From Niveibacterium sp. SC-1 (GTDB lineage Bacteria > Pseudomonadota > Gammaproteobacteria > Burkholderiales > Rhodocyclaceae), in contig NZ_CP151275.1 in the NCBI RefSeq assembly GCF_038235435.1, forward strand, positions 4,216,001-4,280,000: a DNA stretch of 64,000 nucleotides. Direction: 5' to 3'. Position 1 is the stretch's first letter; each line of letters opens with the position of its first letter. The notes under the pieces were generated by a model that saw only the letters and a list, made by a program, of their open reading frames with translations, did no database searches and was not told where the DNA came from. This document shows positions 8,368-16,657 of the stretch, piece after piece. The position numbers and the translations under genes were made by a program.

Positions 8368-9123
8368 CTAAGCCCGCGGCGGAATCTCCGCCAGCGCAAA
8401 GCCAAGCGCAACGACCTCCTTGCGCAAGACCTGCATCGCCGCCACGACGGCGGCCTCGGTCCCTTTGGCACCCAGCTCGATCTGGCGCCGACCGCCGGGA
8501 ACCAGGGTGTTGGGCAGGCTGAAGATCACCACGCCGTACTCGTCCTGCAAGGCCTGCATCAGGGGCGTGAGCTGGCTTTCCTGCGCGTCGAAAACCCATA
8601 CCGAAGCCTCGATGTGATCGTCGGCATGGTGCAGATGGGCGAGTTCCGTATCCAGCACCCAGCTCATCATGGGCCAGGCCATCACCGGGAACCCCGGCAG
8701 GAAATACGCCTGTTCCGTGGCAAAGCCCGGAATGCGGTTGTAGGGATTGGGCACAATCCGCGCATCGGCCGGCAGGCGTCCCATTTCCAGGCGGCCCGGC
8801 GTGGTCTCCGCACCGAAGCGGCCGCGGATCTCCGCCTCCGCCTCGGGATGCAAGGCGAGCTCGACGTCGCGTGCGGCCGCCACAGCCTGGCGCGTGTGAT
8901 CGTCGGGAGTGGCGCCGATGCCGCCGAAAGAAAAGAAAGTGTCGCCGGTGGCAAAACACTCCCTCAAGGTCTGCACCAGGAGCGGCCTGTCGTCGCCGCA
9001 CATGCGCACCCACGAAAGTCGCAGCCCCCGCGCCGAGAGCAGCTCGATGGACTTCGCCAGATGCTTGTCCTCTCGCCTGCCAGAGAGGATTTCGTCACCG
9101 ATGATGAGAATGCCGATGGCCAT
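8368..9123 (-). CDS. Molybdopterin-binding/CinA N-terminal-like protein
   Basis: A 251-residue protein with the MoaB/Mog/CinA N-terminal fold. It opens with MAIGILIIGDEILSGRREDKH, the usual GDEILSG motif, followed by FFSFGGIGATPDDHTRQAVA, matching the T.GG.G.TPDD.T signature. The last third (about 160-251) is not the CinA amidase domain. The exact reaction is unknown; in CinA this domain acts on nucleotide-sugar type pyrophosphates. The ATG at 9123 is the start giving the canonical N-terminus. It is divergent from the glycosyltransferase gene, with 126 bp between them. Confidence 0.75.
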   Translation of the reverse strand: MAIGILIIGDEILSGRREDKHLAKSIELLSARGLRLSWVRMCGDDRPLLVQTLRECFATGDTFFSFGGIGATPDDHTRQAVAAARDVELALHPEAEAEIRGRFGAETTPGRLEMGRLPADARIVPNPYNRIPGFATEQAYFLPGFPVMAWPMMSWVLDTELAHLHHADDHIEASVWVFDAQESQLTPLMQALQDEYGVVIFSLPNTLVPGGRRQIELGAKGTEAAVVAAMQVLRKEVVALGFALAEIPPRA

Positions 9124-9249
9124 GCGCTTGCGCCTCCGAAAGGTCCGGCAGGCATCATAATCGATGCCCTCGCACCGGCTCTGCCGGGTGCCGCGGCGCT
9201 CGCGTCTGCGCGCCAACGTCCAACCTGTCCATGCGCCGTTTCCCGCCCC

Positions 9250-10299
9250 ATGCTTGGCTTCCCCGCCCTTCACGACACCGCGCTCCATGAGCGTGGCCTC
9301 ACCGGACGCAGCCTGGTCGATGCGCAGCAGCGCGTCTGGCTGCCTTACGACGTCGTGCGGGAAGAGCGGCTGCCTGATGGCTTGCGCGCGATCGGGGCTT
9401 GTCGCGAAGTGCTGTGCGCACGGGACGCCGATTTCGAACTTCCGCGTGACGGCCGTCCCCTGCATGTCCTCAACGGCATGGGCGTCGCACTGGGCGACGC
9501 GATCATGGGGCTGTCCGTACTGCACGCCGTGCATGCGCATGAGCCGCGGCGACGTATCGTGATGCATCCGGCGGCGCACCTGCCCGCAAGCGTGGCGGGC
9601 CTGCTGGACCTCGCACGCTTCGCCGACATCGCGCCCTTGCCGATCGCGCTGGACACGCTGCCGGAGGATGCAGTGCTGGTGGATCTGGGTGACTTCGCCT
9701 ACTGGCCGCGCTTCGACCACATGCCGATGCACGACTTCTTCGCGGCGGGACTCGGTCTCAACGCGCTACCCGAATCGGCCTACCGCAATGCATGGCTGGA
9801 AGAGGCCTGCGTGCCTGAGCTGCCCGCGCCGTGGGACCGTGAAGCCTTTGTGCTCTTCGCGCCGCTGTCGAGCTCGCCCCTGCGCAACCTGAGTGAATCG
9901 GCGCAACACCGCATCGTCGCGCAGGCCGCGGCGCAATACGGGCTGCCGGTACTGGGCTTCACGCGCGTTGCGCATCCGGCGTATCGCTGCATCGCCGACC
10001 TCTCTCCGGACACGCCGAGTTTTCTCGCCTGGGTGCGCAGCGCGCGCGTCCTGATCTCCACTGATTCGGCCGCGGTGCATGCGGCCGCGGGCTTCGACGT
10101 GCCGAATCTGGTTGGCTTCGTCAGCGGCGATCCGGCCGTGCTGGTAGCGCGCTACCCGCGCTGTGTCGCGCTCGACCTGCGCACACCGGAGCTCGATGGG
10201 CGCCACTTCAGTGAAGAGCCGGCGCATCTCGCAATCGCGCAGGCTGCCTGGGATACGGCAATCGAGGCCGGACTGCCGTGGCCTCAGGCGCGCGACTGA
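9250..10299 (+). CDS. Glycosyltransferase family 9-like protein
   Basis: A 349-residue soluble protein with a GT-B-like organisation. The N-terminal half contains LNGMGVALGDAIMGLSVLHAVHAHEPRRR, like the GxGDxI/LP loop of heptosyltransferases. The C-terminal half has the GT9 signature LISTDSAAVHAAAGFDVPNLVGFVSGDP, where the donor nucleotide binds in ADP-heptose:LPS heptosyltransferases. An extra N-terminal segment of about 70 residues precedes the first Rossmann domain. The acceptor is unknown; a lipopolysaccharide or surface glycan role would fit the region. Confidence 0.65.
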   Translation: MLGFPALHDTALHERGLTGRSLVDAQQRVWLPYDVVREERLPDGLRAIGACREVLCARDADFELPRDGRPLHVLNGMGVALGDAIMGLSVLHAVHAHEPRRRIVMHPAAHLPASVAGLLDLARFADIAPLPIALDTLPEDAVLVDLGDFAYWPRFDHMPMHDFFAAGLGLNALPESAYRNAWLEEACVPELPAPWDREAFVLFAPLSSSPLRNLSESAQHRIVAQAAAQYGLPVLGFTRVAHPAYRCIADLSPDTPSFLAWVRSARVLISTDSAAVHAAAGFDVPNLVGFVSGDPAVLVARYPRCVALDLRTPELDGRHFSEEPAHLAIAQAAWDTAIEAGLPWPQARD

Positions 10300-10309
10300 A
10301 GCGCCCGTC

Positions 10310-11791
10310 CTAGAGCCCGAGTTCCTGCCAGAGCGCGTCCACCCGCGCCTTCGTGCCGGCATCCATCTCGATCACGCGGCCCCATTCGCGCTGAGTCTCG
10401 CCCGGCCATTTGTTGGTGGCGTCGATGCCCATCTTGCTGCCCAGCCCTGCGACGGGAGAGGCGAAGTCCAGGTAGTCGATCGGCGTGTGATCTACCAGCG
10501 TGGTGTCGCGGGTGGCATCGACCCGCGTGGTCAGCGCCCAGATCACCTCCTGCCAGGAGCGAATGTCCACGTCCTCATCCACCACGATGATGAACTTGGT
10601 GTACATGAACTGACGCAGGAAGCTCCAGATGCCGAACATCACCCGTTTGGCGTGGCCGGGGTAGGCCTTCTTCATGCTCACCACCGCCATGCGGTAGGAG
10701 CAACCCTCGGGCGGCAGGTAGAAGTCGGTGATCTCGGGGAATTGCTTCTGCAGCAGCGGCACGAAGACTTCGTTGAGCGCGAGGCCGAGCATCGCGGGTT
10801 CGTCGGGCGGCTTGCCGGTGTAGGTGCTGTGGTAGATCGGATCGCGACGCTGGGTGATGCGCTCGATCGTGAAGACCGGGAAGTCGGCGACCTCGTTGTA
10901 GTAGCCGGTGTGGTCGCCATAGGGACCTTCGGGCGCCGTTTCGCCGGGGTGGATCACGCCCTCGAGCACGATCTCCGCGCTCGCCGGGACTTCGAGATCC
11001 GAGCCCAGGCATTTGACGAGTTCCGTCTTGGCGCCGCGCAGGAGGCCGGCGAACTGGTATTCGGAGAGCGAGTCCGGCACCGGTGTCACCGCACCGAGGA
11101 TCGTCGCCGGATCGCAGCCCAGCACCACCGCCACCGGGAAGGGCTCGCCCGGATGCGCGGCTTGGTGCTCGCGGAAATCCAGCGCGCCGCCGCGATGCGC
11201 CAGCCAACGCATGATCACCTTGTTCGGCCCGAGCACCTGCTGGCGATAGATGCCGAGATTCTGGCGCGTCTTGTGCGGCCCACGGGTGACGACCAGTCCC
11301 CAGGTGATCAGGGGCGCGGCGTCGCCCGGCCAGCAGAACTGGATCGGCAGGCGCGAGAGATCGACGTCCGCGCCTTCGATCACGACTTCCTGGCAGGGGC
11401 CGGAGCTCACCCGCTTGGGCGACATGTTCATCACCTGCTTCAAGACCGGCAGCTTGTCCCAGGCGTCCTTCAGGCCCTTGGGTGGCTCCGGCTCCTTGAG
11501 GAAGGCGAGCAGCTTGCCGACCTCGCGCAGCGTCTCTTTCCAGTCGCCCTCCTCGCCCATGCCATAGGCCACGCGCTGCGGCGTACCGAAGAGGTTGGCG
11601 AGCACCGGCACATCGTGGGCGCGACCGCGCGTGTGCGGCTTCTCGAACAGCAACGCGGGACCGCCGGCGCGCAGCACGCGATCGGCGATCTCGGTCATTT
11701 CCAGATGGGTGTCGACCGGCGTGGCGATGCGCTTGAGTTCGCCGCGCGCCTCCAGGCCCGCCATGAAGTCGCGCAGATCCTTGTAGCGCAT
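10310..11791 (-). CDS. ubiD: 4-hydroxy-3-polyprenylbenzoate decarboxylase UbiD
   Basis: Decarboxylates 3-polyprenyl-4-hydroxybenzoate in ubiquinone synthesis, using prenylated FMN made by UbiX (not in this window). The 493-residue length and the sequence are typical: [22 protein letters not shown] at the N-terminus, [30 protein letters not shown] in the middle, and the active-site region [26 protein letters not shown]. It is the last gene of ubiC-ubiA-ubiD on this strand, 20 bp after ubiA. Confidence 0.96.
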   Translation of the reverse strand: MRYKDLRDFMAGLEARGELKRIATPVDTHLEMTEIADRVLRAGGPALLFEKPHTRGRAHDVPVLANLFGTPQRVAYGMGEEGDWKETLREVGKLLAFLKEPEPPKGLKDAWDKLPVLKQVMNMSPKRVSSGPCQEVVIEGADVDLSRLPIQFCWPGDAAPLITWGLVVTRGPHKTRQNLGIYRQQVLGPNKVIMRWLAHRGGALDFREHQAAHPGEPFPVAVVLGCDPATILGAVTPVPDSLSEYQFAGLLRGAKTELVKCLGSDLEVPASAEIVLEGVIHPGETAPEGPYGDHTGYYNEVADFPVFTIERITQRRDPIYHSTYTGKPPDEPAMLGLALNEVFVPLLQKQFPEITDFYLPPEGCSYRMAVVSMKKAYPGHAKRVMFGIWSFLRQFMYTKFIIVVDEDVDIRSWQEVIWALTTRVDATRDTTLVDHTPIDYLDFASPVAGLGSKMGIDATNKWPGETQREWGRVIEMDAGTKARVDALWQELGL

Positions 11792-11811
11792 CGTCGCCCT
11801 CTCGCTTTCGG

Positions 11812-12693
11812 TCAGTGTGCGAGCGTGCCGGGACGCAGCCAGCAGTCGATCGCCAGGCCCAGGAAGATCGCGCCTCCCAGCCAGTTGTTGTGGAGGAAAG
11901 CCTTGAAGCAGTTCGGCCGGTCGCGCTCGCGGATCAGCGTGTAGTGATAAGCGGCGATCGCGGCGGCGACGATCAACCCCGCGTAGTAGGCCACTCCGCG
12001 TCCGAACACATACCCCGCCCAGCCGAGCAGGAGCAGCGTCATCGCATAGCAGAACATGATTGCCGCGACGTCGAAGCGACCGAAGGTGATGGCCGAGGTC
12101 CGGATGCCGATCTTCAGGTCGTCGGGCCTATCCACCATCGCGTACTCGGTGTCGTAGGCGACCGACCAGAACACGTTGGCCAGCAGCATCAGCCAGGCGA
12201 TGCACGGCACCGCGCCCCACAGTGCCGCGAAGGCCATCGGGATGCCGAAGCCAAAGGCCACGCCCAGGTAGGCCTGCGGGATCGCGAAGAAACGTTTGGT
12301 GAAGGGATAGCTCGCCGCGACGAAGAGTGCGGGCACCGACCAGGCCCACACGACAGGCGCCAGCGGCAGGATCAGGAGGAAGGCGAGCAGCGCGAGACCC
12401 GCGGCCAGTAGCAGCGCTTCGCGGGTGCCGACGGCGCCTGTCACCAGCGGGCGCTGCCGCGTGCGCTCGACATGGCCGTCGAAGTCCCGGTCGGCGTAGT
12501 CGTTGACGACGCAACCCGCAGAACGCATGAGCACCGTGCCGATCACGAAGATCGCCAGCACATGCAGCGGAGGAACCCCGCCGCTTGCGAGCCATAGAGC
12601 CCAGAGGGTGGGCCAGAGCAGCAGCAGGGAACCGATAGGCTTGTTCAGCCGCATCAGGCGGCCGTAGGCCGCAAGTTTCGCCGACAGGCTCAT
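11812..12693 (-). CDS. ubiA: 4-hydroxybenzoate octaprenyltransferase UbiA
   Basis: Integral inner-membrane prenyltransferase that attaches the polyprenyl tail to 4-hydroxybenzoate. The 293-residue protein has about eight or nine membrane helices and both Asp-rich motifs: NDYADRDFD (NDxxDxxxD) near residue 65, and [12 protein letters not shown] near residue 190. The ATG overlaps the ubiC stop by four bases (ATGA), so translation is coupled. Confidence 0.96.
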   Translation of the reverse strand: MSLSAKLAAYGRLMRLNKPIGSLLLLWPTLWALWLASGGVPPLHVLAIFVIGTVLMRSAGCVVNDYADRDFDGHVERTRQRPLVTGAVGTREALLLAAGLALLAFLLILPLAPVVWAWSVPALFVAASYPFTKRFFAIPQAYLGVAFGFGIPMAFAALWGAVPCIAWLMLLANVFWSVAYDTEYAMVDRPDDLKIGIRTSAITFGRFDVAAIMFCYAMTLLLLGWAGYVFGRGVAYYAGLIVAAAIAAYHYTLIRERDRPNCFKAFLHNNWLGGAIFLGLAIDCWLRPGTLAH

Positions 12694-13328
12694 GGCTTCG
12701 TCGCGCCCAGGTCGCTCGCCCTCATGCCCGCGCTCGTGTCGCGAGTACGTGGCAGCGGCGCATCGGGCAGCGCGAGGATCGGGGACAGGAAAAGCTCGGT
12801 CACCAGTAGCGGCGAGCTGCCACGACGGAACACCGAACGACGCGCCCAGAGCGCGTCTGCCGTCTCGTCGCTTGCCCGCAGGGCGTTGGCGTAGCGCGCG
12901 TCACGACAGTCGAGCCGCTTGTAGCGAAGCTGGCCGCGGCGCACCCGTGGGTCCGCGAAGATCACGGCCGCCAGGGGGCGCGTACCGAGACCGGCAACGA
13001 GATGCCACGCGCCCCGCACATGGCGCGGCGCCACTACCGAGTGGGCGAAGATCACCGGTATGCCGTCGGCCACCAGCAGGACTTCGCGCACCAGCGCCGA
13101 CTCATGCGCCCGCAGGCCGAGCAGGCGTTGCTCGTCGTGCGCCGGACGGGCGAGATGCTGGCGCAGCACCCGCACTTCGAAACGCTGGCAGCGGGCACGG
13201 ATACGGGCGGTCAGCGAACCGCGGTCGGTGAGCCAGCGGCGCAGGCGGGCGGGCTCGGCCTGTTCGTTGCAGGCGGGTCGCGCGAGCCAGGACTCCGCGG
13301 ACGGGCGATAAAGATTGCGTAGGCTCAT
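12690..13328 (-). CDS. ubiC: Chorismate pyruvate-lyase UbiC
   Basis: Makes 4-hydroxybenzoate from chorismate, the entry step of ubiquinone synthesis. The 212-residue product is a little longer than E. coli UbiC (about 165), with extra residues at both ends. Family features include [16 protein letters not shown] near the N-terminus, REVLL in the middle, and the C-terminal RRSVF...PLLVTELFL segment. It is first in the ubiC-ubiA-ubiD operon. The final 30 residues ([13 protein letters not shown] onward) are not conserved in the family as I know it. Confidence 0.92.
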   Translation of the reverse strand: MSLRNLYRPSAESWLARPACNEQAEPARLRRWLTDRGSLTARIRARCQRFEVRVLRQHLARPAHDEQRLLGLRAHESALVREVLLVADGIPVIFAHSVVAPRHVRGAWHLVAGLGTRPLAAVIFADPRVRRGQLRYKRLDCRDARYANALRASDETADALWARRSVFRRGSSPLLVTELFLSPILALPDAPLPRTRDTSAGMRASDLGATKP

Positions 13329-13430
13329 GGGCAGCCGCCGATGATACCGGAAGCCTGCGGCGCGCCCGACCGGCGGGCCGGGTCGCCGGTGGCCCCCGTG
13401 CTAGACTCGCGGCCCGAATTGGAGGCCTTC

Positions 13431-14024
13431 ATGGATCTGATCGCCCACGTATCGCAGCAGTTCGAAGAGAGCGCACAGACCAAGCTCCAGACCATCGAAC
13501 TGCTCGCCCCGCCGATCGCCCTCGCTGTTGAAACGATGACCCACGCCCTGCTGGGCAACGGGAAGATCCTCGCCTGCGGCAATGGCGGCGCCGCCGCGCA
13601 GGCGCAACATTTCGCCGCGCAGCTGGTCGGCCGCTTCGAACGCGAACGCCCCGAGCTCGCTGCCCTCGCCCTGTCTTCGGACCTCTCGGCCTTCACGGCG
13701 GTGGCGCGCGATTACGGCTTCGACGAAATCTTCGCCAAGCAGGTGCGCGCACTCGGCCAGCCGGGTGACGTCCTGCTTGTCATCTCCAGCACTGGCGACT
13801 CGCCCAACACCCTGGCCGCCATCGAGGCGGCCCACCAGCGCGACATGCGGGTGGTGGCGCTGACCGGTCGTGACGGCGGCATCACGGGGAACCTGTTGCG
13901 TGAGCAGGATATCCATCTGTGTGTGCCGCACGAACGCACTGCGCGCATTCAGGAGGTCCACATGCTCATCACCCACTGCCTGTGCGACGGCATCGACTGT
14001 CTCCTTCTTGGAACCGATCTATGA
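13431..14024 (+). CDS. SIS-domain protein, DiaA/GmhA type (phosphoheptose isomerase family)
   Basis: A 197-residue SIS protein. ACGNGGAAAQAQHFAAQLVGRFERERP and VISSTGDSPNTLAAIEAA are the sugar-phosphate loops of sedoheptulose-7-phosphate isomerase (GmhA) and its non-enzymatic relative DiaA, which binds DnaA at replication initiation. GGAGG at 13421-13425 gives a good ribosome site for the ATG at 13431. Its place directly before a BON-domain lipoprotein, with an ATGA overlap, matches the diaA-dolP (yraO-yraP) order of E. coli and favours the DiaA assignment. GmhA activity cannot be excluded from sequence alone. Confidence 0.82.
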   Translation: MDLIAHVSQQFEESAQTKLQTIELLAPPIALAVETMTHALLGNGKILACGNGGAAAQAQHFAAQLVGRFERERPELAALALSSDLSAFTAVARDYGFDEIFAKQVRALGQPGDVLLVISSTGDSPNTLAAIEAAHQRDMRVVALTGRDGGITGNLLREQDIHLCVPHERTARIQEVHMLITHCLCDGIDCLLLGTDL

Positions 14025-14653
14025 CTCACATGAAGTCTCTTCTCGCAGCCCTGCTCCTGAGCCTTGCCCTGCCCGCCTGCGTCCCGGTAATCGCCACCGG
14101 CGTCGGCGTGGGCGTAGCCGCCACCGTGGATCGCCGCTCGTACGGCACCCAGGTCGAAGACTCGACCATCGAAACGCGTCTCTCGGGCCACATCCAGGAC
14201 ACCATCGGTGCGGCCTCCAAGATCAGCGTCACCAGCTATAACCGCATCGTGCTTCTGACCGGCCAGGTGCCGACCGAGGCTGACAAGACGCGCGCTACTT
14301 CGCTGGTCAGCCTGCCGCAGCATGACATCCGCGGCATCTACAACGAGCTGGAAGTGAAGCCGCGCGCGTCCTTCAGCACGCAGTCGCAGGACACCTATGT
14401 CACCAGCAAGGTGAAGGCGCGCCTGCTTGATATCCAGGGCGGCATCGGCGCCCGCACCAAGGTCGTGACGGAGACGGGCACCGTCTTCCTGATGGGCCTG
14501 ATGACCCAGCAGGAGGCCGACCAGGTTTCCAGCGTGACGGCCACGACGACCGGCGTCACCCGCGTGGTGCGGCTCTTCGAGATCGTGAGCCCGGAAACAG
14601 CAAGGCAGCTCGACAACGCGGCGCCGCCAGCCGCTGCATCCGCCGCCAAGTAG
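14021..14653 (+). CDS. dolP: BON-domain outer-membrane lipoprotein (DolP/YraP-like)
   Basis: A 210-residue lipoprotein. The signal peptide ends in LALPAC, a lipobox with the acylated Cys near residue 20. Two BON domains follow (about 48-115 and 125-195), including RIVLLTGQVPTEADKTRA and TGTVFLMGLMTQQEADQ. DolP supports outer-membrane integrity and BAM function in E. coli. It overlaps the upstream SIS gene by four bases. Two Met codons (14021 and 14030) are possible starts; the first gives the ATGA overlap. Confidence 0.88.
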   Translation: MTHMKSLLAALLLSLALPACVPVIATGVGVGVAATVDRRSYGTQVEDSTIETRLSGHIQDTIGAASKISVTSYNRIVLLTGQVPTEADKTRATSLVSLPQHDIRGIYNELEVKPRASFSTQSQDTYVTSKVKARLLDIQGGIGARTKVVTETGTVFLMGLMTQQEADQVSSVTATTTGVTRVVRLFEIVSPETARQLDNAAPPAAASAAK

Positions 14654-14689
14654 GCGGCCAAGCAGGCGAGCCCGAAACCCGCCACTGCC

Positions 14690-14716
14690 AAGGCCTTCAT
14701 CCGAAGGCCTTTTTTC
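14690..14716 (+). terminator. Intrinsic terminator after the BON lipoprotein gene
   Basis: Nine-base stem AAGGCCTTC / GAAGGCCTT (14690-14698 and 14703-14711) with a four-base loop, followed by a T-run to 14716. Confidence 0.88.
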
Positions 14717-14742
14717 CGTCTGTCGCCTGTGGGCGTGTCGAC

Positions 14743-14785
14743 TTGCTACGATTGGTTCTCAGGCATAAAATGCGAACCATTCTCA
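14743..14785 (+). promoter_or_regulatory. bfd promoter overlapped by a Fur-box-like site
   Basis: TTGCTA (14743-14748) and TAAAAT (14766-14771) are 17 bp apart, a good sigma70 promoter. TGCGAACCATTCTCA at 14771-14785 reads TGAGAATGGTTCGCA on the other strand, a close match to the 7-1-7 Fur box. It begins on the last base of the -10 and covers the start site, so iron-bound Fur would be expected to repress bfd-bfr. Confidence 0.65.
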
Positions 14786-14851
14786 GTTCATGTCGCATCA
14801 ACGGCCGAAGCAGCTTTTCTGCTTGTGTCGTCTCCCTGCCGCAACTAGCCT

Positions 14852-15106
14852 ATGTACATCTGTGTCTGCAACGCTGTCACCGAGCGACAGATCGAACAAG
14901 CTGCCCGTGAGGGCGCTCGTCGCCTGCGCGATCTGCGCGAGCAGCTGGGCGTGACTTCCGATTGCAAGAGCTGCGCAGGATGCGCGCTGAAATGCCTTCG
15001 CGATTGCCACGCCCGGGACGCCGACACCCATCAGGCCATCGGGAGAGCATCCAATGAAGGGCGACAAACACGTCATCAAGCTGCTGAATCGGCAGCTCAC
15101 GCATGA
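14852..15106 (+). CDS. bfd: Bacterioferritin-associated ferredoxin
   Basis: A small [2Fe-2S] protein that reduces bacterioferritin to release stored iron. [21 protein letters not shown] and [11 protein letters not shown] provide the four ligands (CxC and CxxC). The core is about 60 residues, as usual. The frame then runs on to 84 residues, so the last 17 codons overlap the start of bfr by 53 bases in another frame. The tail is probably tolerated rather than functional. Confidence 0.92.
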   Translation: MYICVCNAVTERQIEQAAREGARRLRDLREQLGVTSDCKSCAGCALKCLRDCHARDADTHQAIGRASNEGRQTRHQAAESAAHA

Positions 15107-15530
15107 ACTGACTGCAATCAACCAGTACTTCCTGCACGCCAGGATCTACAAGAACTGGGGGCTCGCCAAACTTGGCAGCCATGAGTACGAAGAATCCATC
15201 GAGGAGATGAAGCACGCCGACAAGCTGATCGAGCGCGTGCTGTTCCTCGAAGGTCTGCCCAACCTCCAGAACCTCAACAAGCTGCTGATCGGCGAGAACG
15301 TCGTCGAGTGTCTCGAAGGCGATCTCAAGCTCGAGACCGGCGCGCGCGTCGATCTGGTCGAGGCGATCGCCTACTGCGAATCGGTCAAGGACTACATCTC
15401 CCGCGAAGTGCTGACGGAGATCCTCGACGACACCGAAGAGCACATCGACTACCTGGAAACCCAGCTTGGCCTGGTCGAACAGGTCGGTCTGCAGAACTAC
15501 CTGCAGTCGCAGATGAAACCTGCGGAATAG
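15054..15530 (+). CDS. bfr: Bacterioferritin
   Basis: Iron-storage protein of 158 residues, the normal length, that assembles into 24-mers. Haem-ligand M52 is present. The ferroxidase ligands E18, E51, H54, E94 and H130 are present by ungapped comparison with E. coli Bfr, but the position of E127 is Thr ([10 protein letters not shown]). This combination recalls the haem-binding, ferroxidase-poor subunit known from two-subunit bacterioferritins, although it could also be a lineage variant. GGGAG at 15041-15045 supports the ATG at 15054, inside the 3' end of bfd. Confidence 0.95.
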   Translation: MKGDKHVIKLLNRQLTHELTAINQYFLHARIYKNWGLAKLGSHEYEESIEEMKHADKLIERVLFLEGLPNLQNLNKLLIGENVVECLEGDLKLETGARVDLVEAIAYCESVKDYISREVLTEILDDTEEHIDYLETQLGLVEQVGLQNYLQSQMKPAE

Positions 15531-15544
15531 CCCCGCAGCGTGAA

Positions 15545-15574
15545 AGAAAAAGCCGCCCACGGGCGGCTTTTTCT
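15545..15574. terminator. Intrinsic terminator after bfr
   Basis: A long symmetrical stem AAAAAGCCGCC / GGCGGCTTTTT around CACG, with A-run and T-run arms, so it can work on both strands. It separates bfr from the insertion element that begins at 15609. Confidence 0.92.
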
Positions 15575-15602
15575 TTGTTTCTCGCTTTGGGTGGGACGCC
15601 GC

Positions 15603-15608
15603 GCTAGT
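15603..15608 (+). repeat. Left target-site duplication of the IS481-family element
   Basis: GCTAGT here is repeated exactly at 16652-16657 on the other side of the element. The core CTAG is the known preferred target of IS481-type elements. Confidence 0.92.
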
Positions 15609-16651
15609 TGTGAAGGCTCAATAGGTTGTTTCGGGTGTTCACCCGGAGAGGTTCTGAGAGACTGGAAATCGCCAAACCCCCAGTCAGACGAGAACAAGAC
15701 ACCGGATGAACACCCATAAGAATGCCCGACTGACGTATCTGCGTCGCCTGGAGATGGTCCAGGACATTACCGAACGTGGGCTGCCAGTCCCGCAGGCAGC
15801 GGCGTGTCACGGCGTAAGCGCGGTGACCGCGCGCAAGTGGCTGGGCCGCTATCTGGCCGGTGGTGCTGCGGCCCTGCTCGACAAGTCCTCGCGCCCCGAG
15901 CGCTCGCCGCGCGCGATCGCCCCGGACGTGGCGCTGACGATCGTCGAGCTGCGTCGCAAGCTCTTCTTGCAGGCCCGCATTGCGAGCTACATGGGCGTGT
16001 CGCGCGCCACCGTGAGCCGCGTACTGCGCCGCGCAGGGCTATCTCGACTGAGCGATCTGCAGCCGCCCGAGCCGGTGCAGCGCTACGAGCGCGACACGCC
16101 CGGCGAACTGCTGCACCTCGACATCAAGAAACTCGGCCGCTTCGAGCACACTGGCCATCGGATTACCGGCGAGCGTCAGCATCGAAGTCGGCACTGCGGC
16201 TGGGAATATCTGTTCGTGGCCATCGACGACCACAGCCGCACGGCCTTCACCCAGCTCTATCCGGACGAGCGCCGCTCCAGTGCCATCGCCTTCCTGCGCG
16301 CGGCCCACGACTACTTCAAGACCCTGGGCGTGCCAATCCAGCGGCTGATCACCGACAACGGGTCCGCCTTCCGCTCCCACGCCTTTGGACACGCCTGTGT
16401 CGAACTGGGCATCACGCAGAAGTTCACGCGCGCCTACCGCCCACAGACCAACGGCAAGGCCGAACGCTTCATCCAGTCCGCCCTACGAGAATGGGCCTAC
16501 GGCCACGCTTACCAGAATTCTCATGAGCGCGGCACGGCTCTGACCCTTTGGAATCACTACTACAACTGGCACCGCCCGCATTACGGCATCGGATGCCATG
16601 TACCTATGGCCCGTCTCTCAGAACACGCAAACAACGTCTTGACTCTTCACA
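15609..16651 (+). mobile_element. Complete IS481-family insertion sequence (1043 bp)
   Basis: The element is bounded by imperfect terminal inverted repeats. The left end starts TGTGAAGGCTCAATAGGTTG and the right end, read inward, starts TGTGAAGAGTCAAGACGTTG; 19 of the first 23 positions agree. It encodes one intact transposase and is flanked by the 6 bp duplication GCTAGT. The copy looks intact and recent. It sits in the gap between the bfr terminator and the end of the dioxygenase gene, so no coding sequence is disrupted. Confidence 0.95.
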
Positions 16652-16656
16652 GCTAG
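15706..16656 (+). CDS. IS481-family transposase
   Basis: A 316-residue transposase. The N-terminus (about 13-110) holds helix-turn-helix segments (VPQAAACHGVSAVTARKWLGRYL and ASYMGVSRATVSRVLRRAGLS). The rve-type catalytic core has D139 (LLHLDIKKL), D217 (LITDNGSAF) and E253 (NGKAERFIQ), a DD35E spacing. The element's own sequence ends at 16651. The last Ser codon and the TAG stop (16654-16656) use bases of the duplicated target GCTAGT, so the stop is supplied by the insertion site. All catalytic residues are present, so activity is likely. Confidence 0.95.
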   Translation: MNTHKNARLTYLRRLEMVQDITERGLPVPQAAACHGVSAVTARKWLGRYLAGGAAALLDKSSRPERSPRAIAPDVALTIVELRRKLFLQARIASYMGVSRATVSRVLRRAGLSRLSDLQPPEPVQRYERDTPGELLHLDIKKLGRFEHTGHRITGERQHRSRHCGWEYLFVAIDDHSRTAFTQLYPDERRSSAIAFLRAAHDYFKTLGVPIQRLITDNGSAFRSHAFGHACVELGITQKFTRAYRPQTNGKAERFIQSALREWAYGHAYQNSHERGTALTLWNHYYNWHRPHYGIGCHVPMARLSEHANNVLTLHS

Positions 16657-16657
16657 T
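16652..16657 (+). repeat. Right target-site duplication of the IS481-family element
   Basis: Second copy of GCTAGT. It contains the transposase TAG on the plus strand and, because CTAG is a palindrome, the TAG stop of the dioxygenase gene on the minus strand. Confidence 0.92.

Noticed and set aside
10163..11944. Rightward open frame opposite ubiD
   Set aside because: It overlaps ubiD entirely, has no recognisable motif and shows antisense composition typical of GC-rich genomes.
15609..16651. Larger genomic island or prophage around the insertion element
   Set aside because: Only one insertion sequence is present, flanked by ordinary chromosomal genes. No integrase, phage structural gene or tRNA attachment site is visible.
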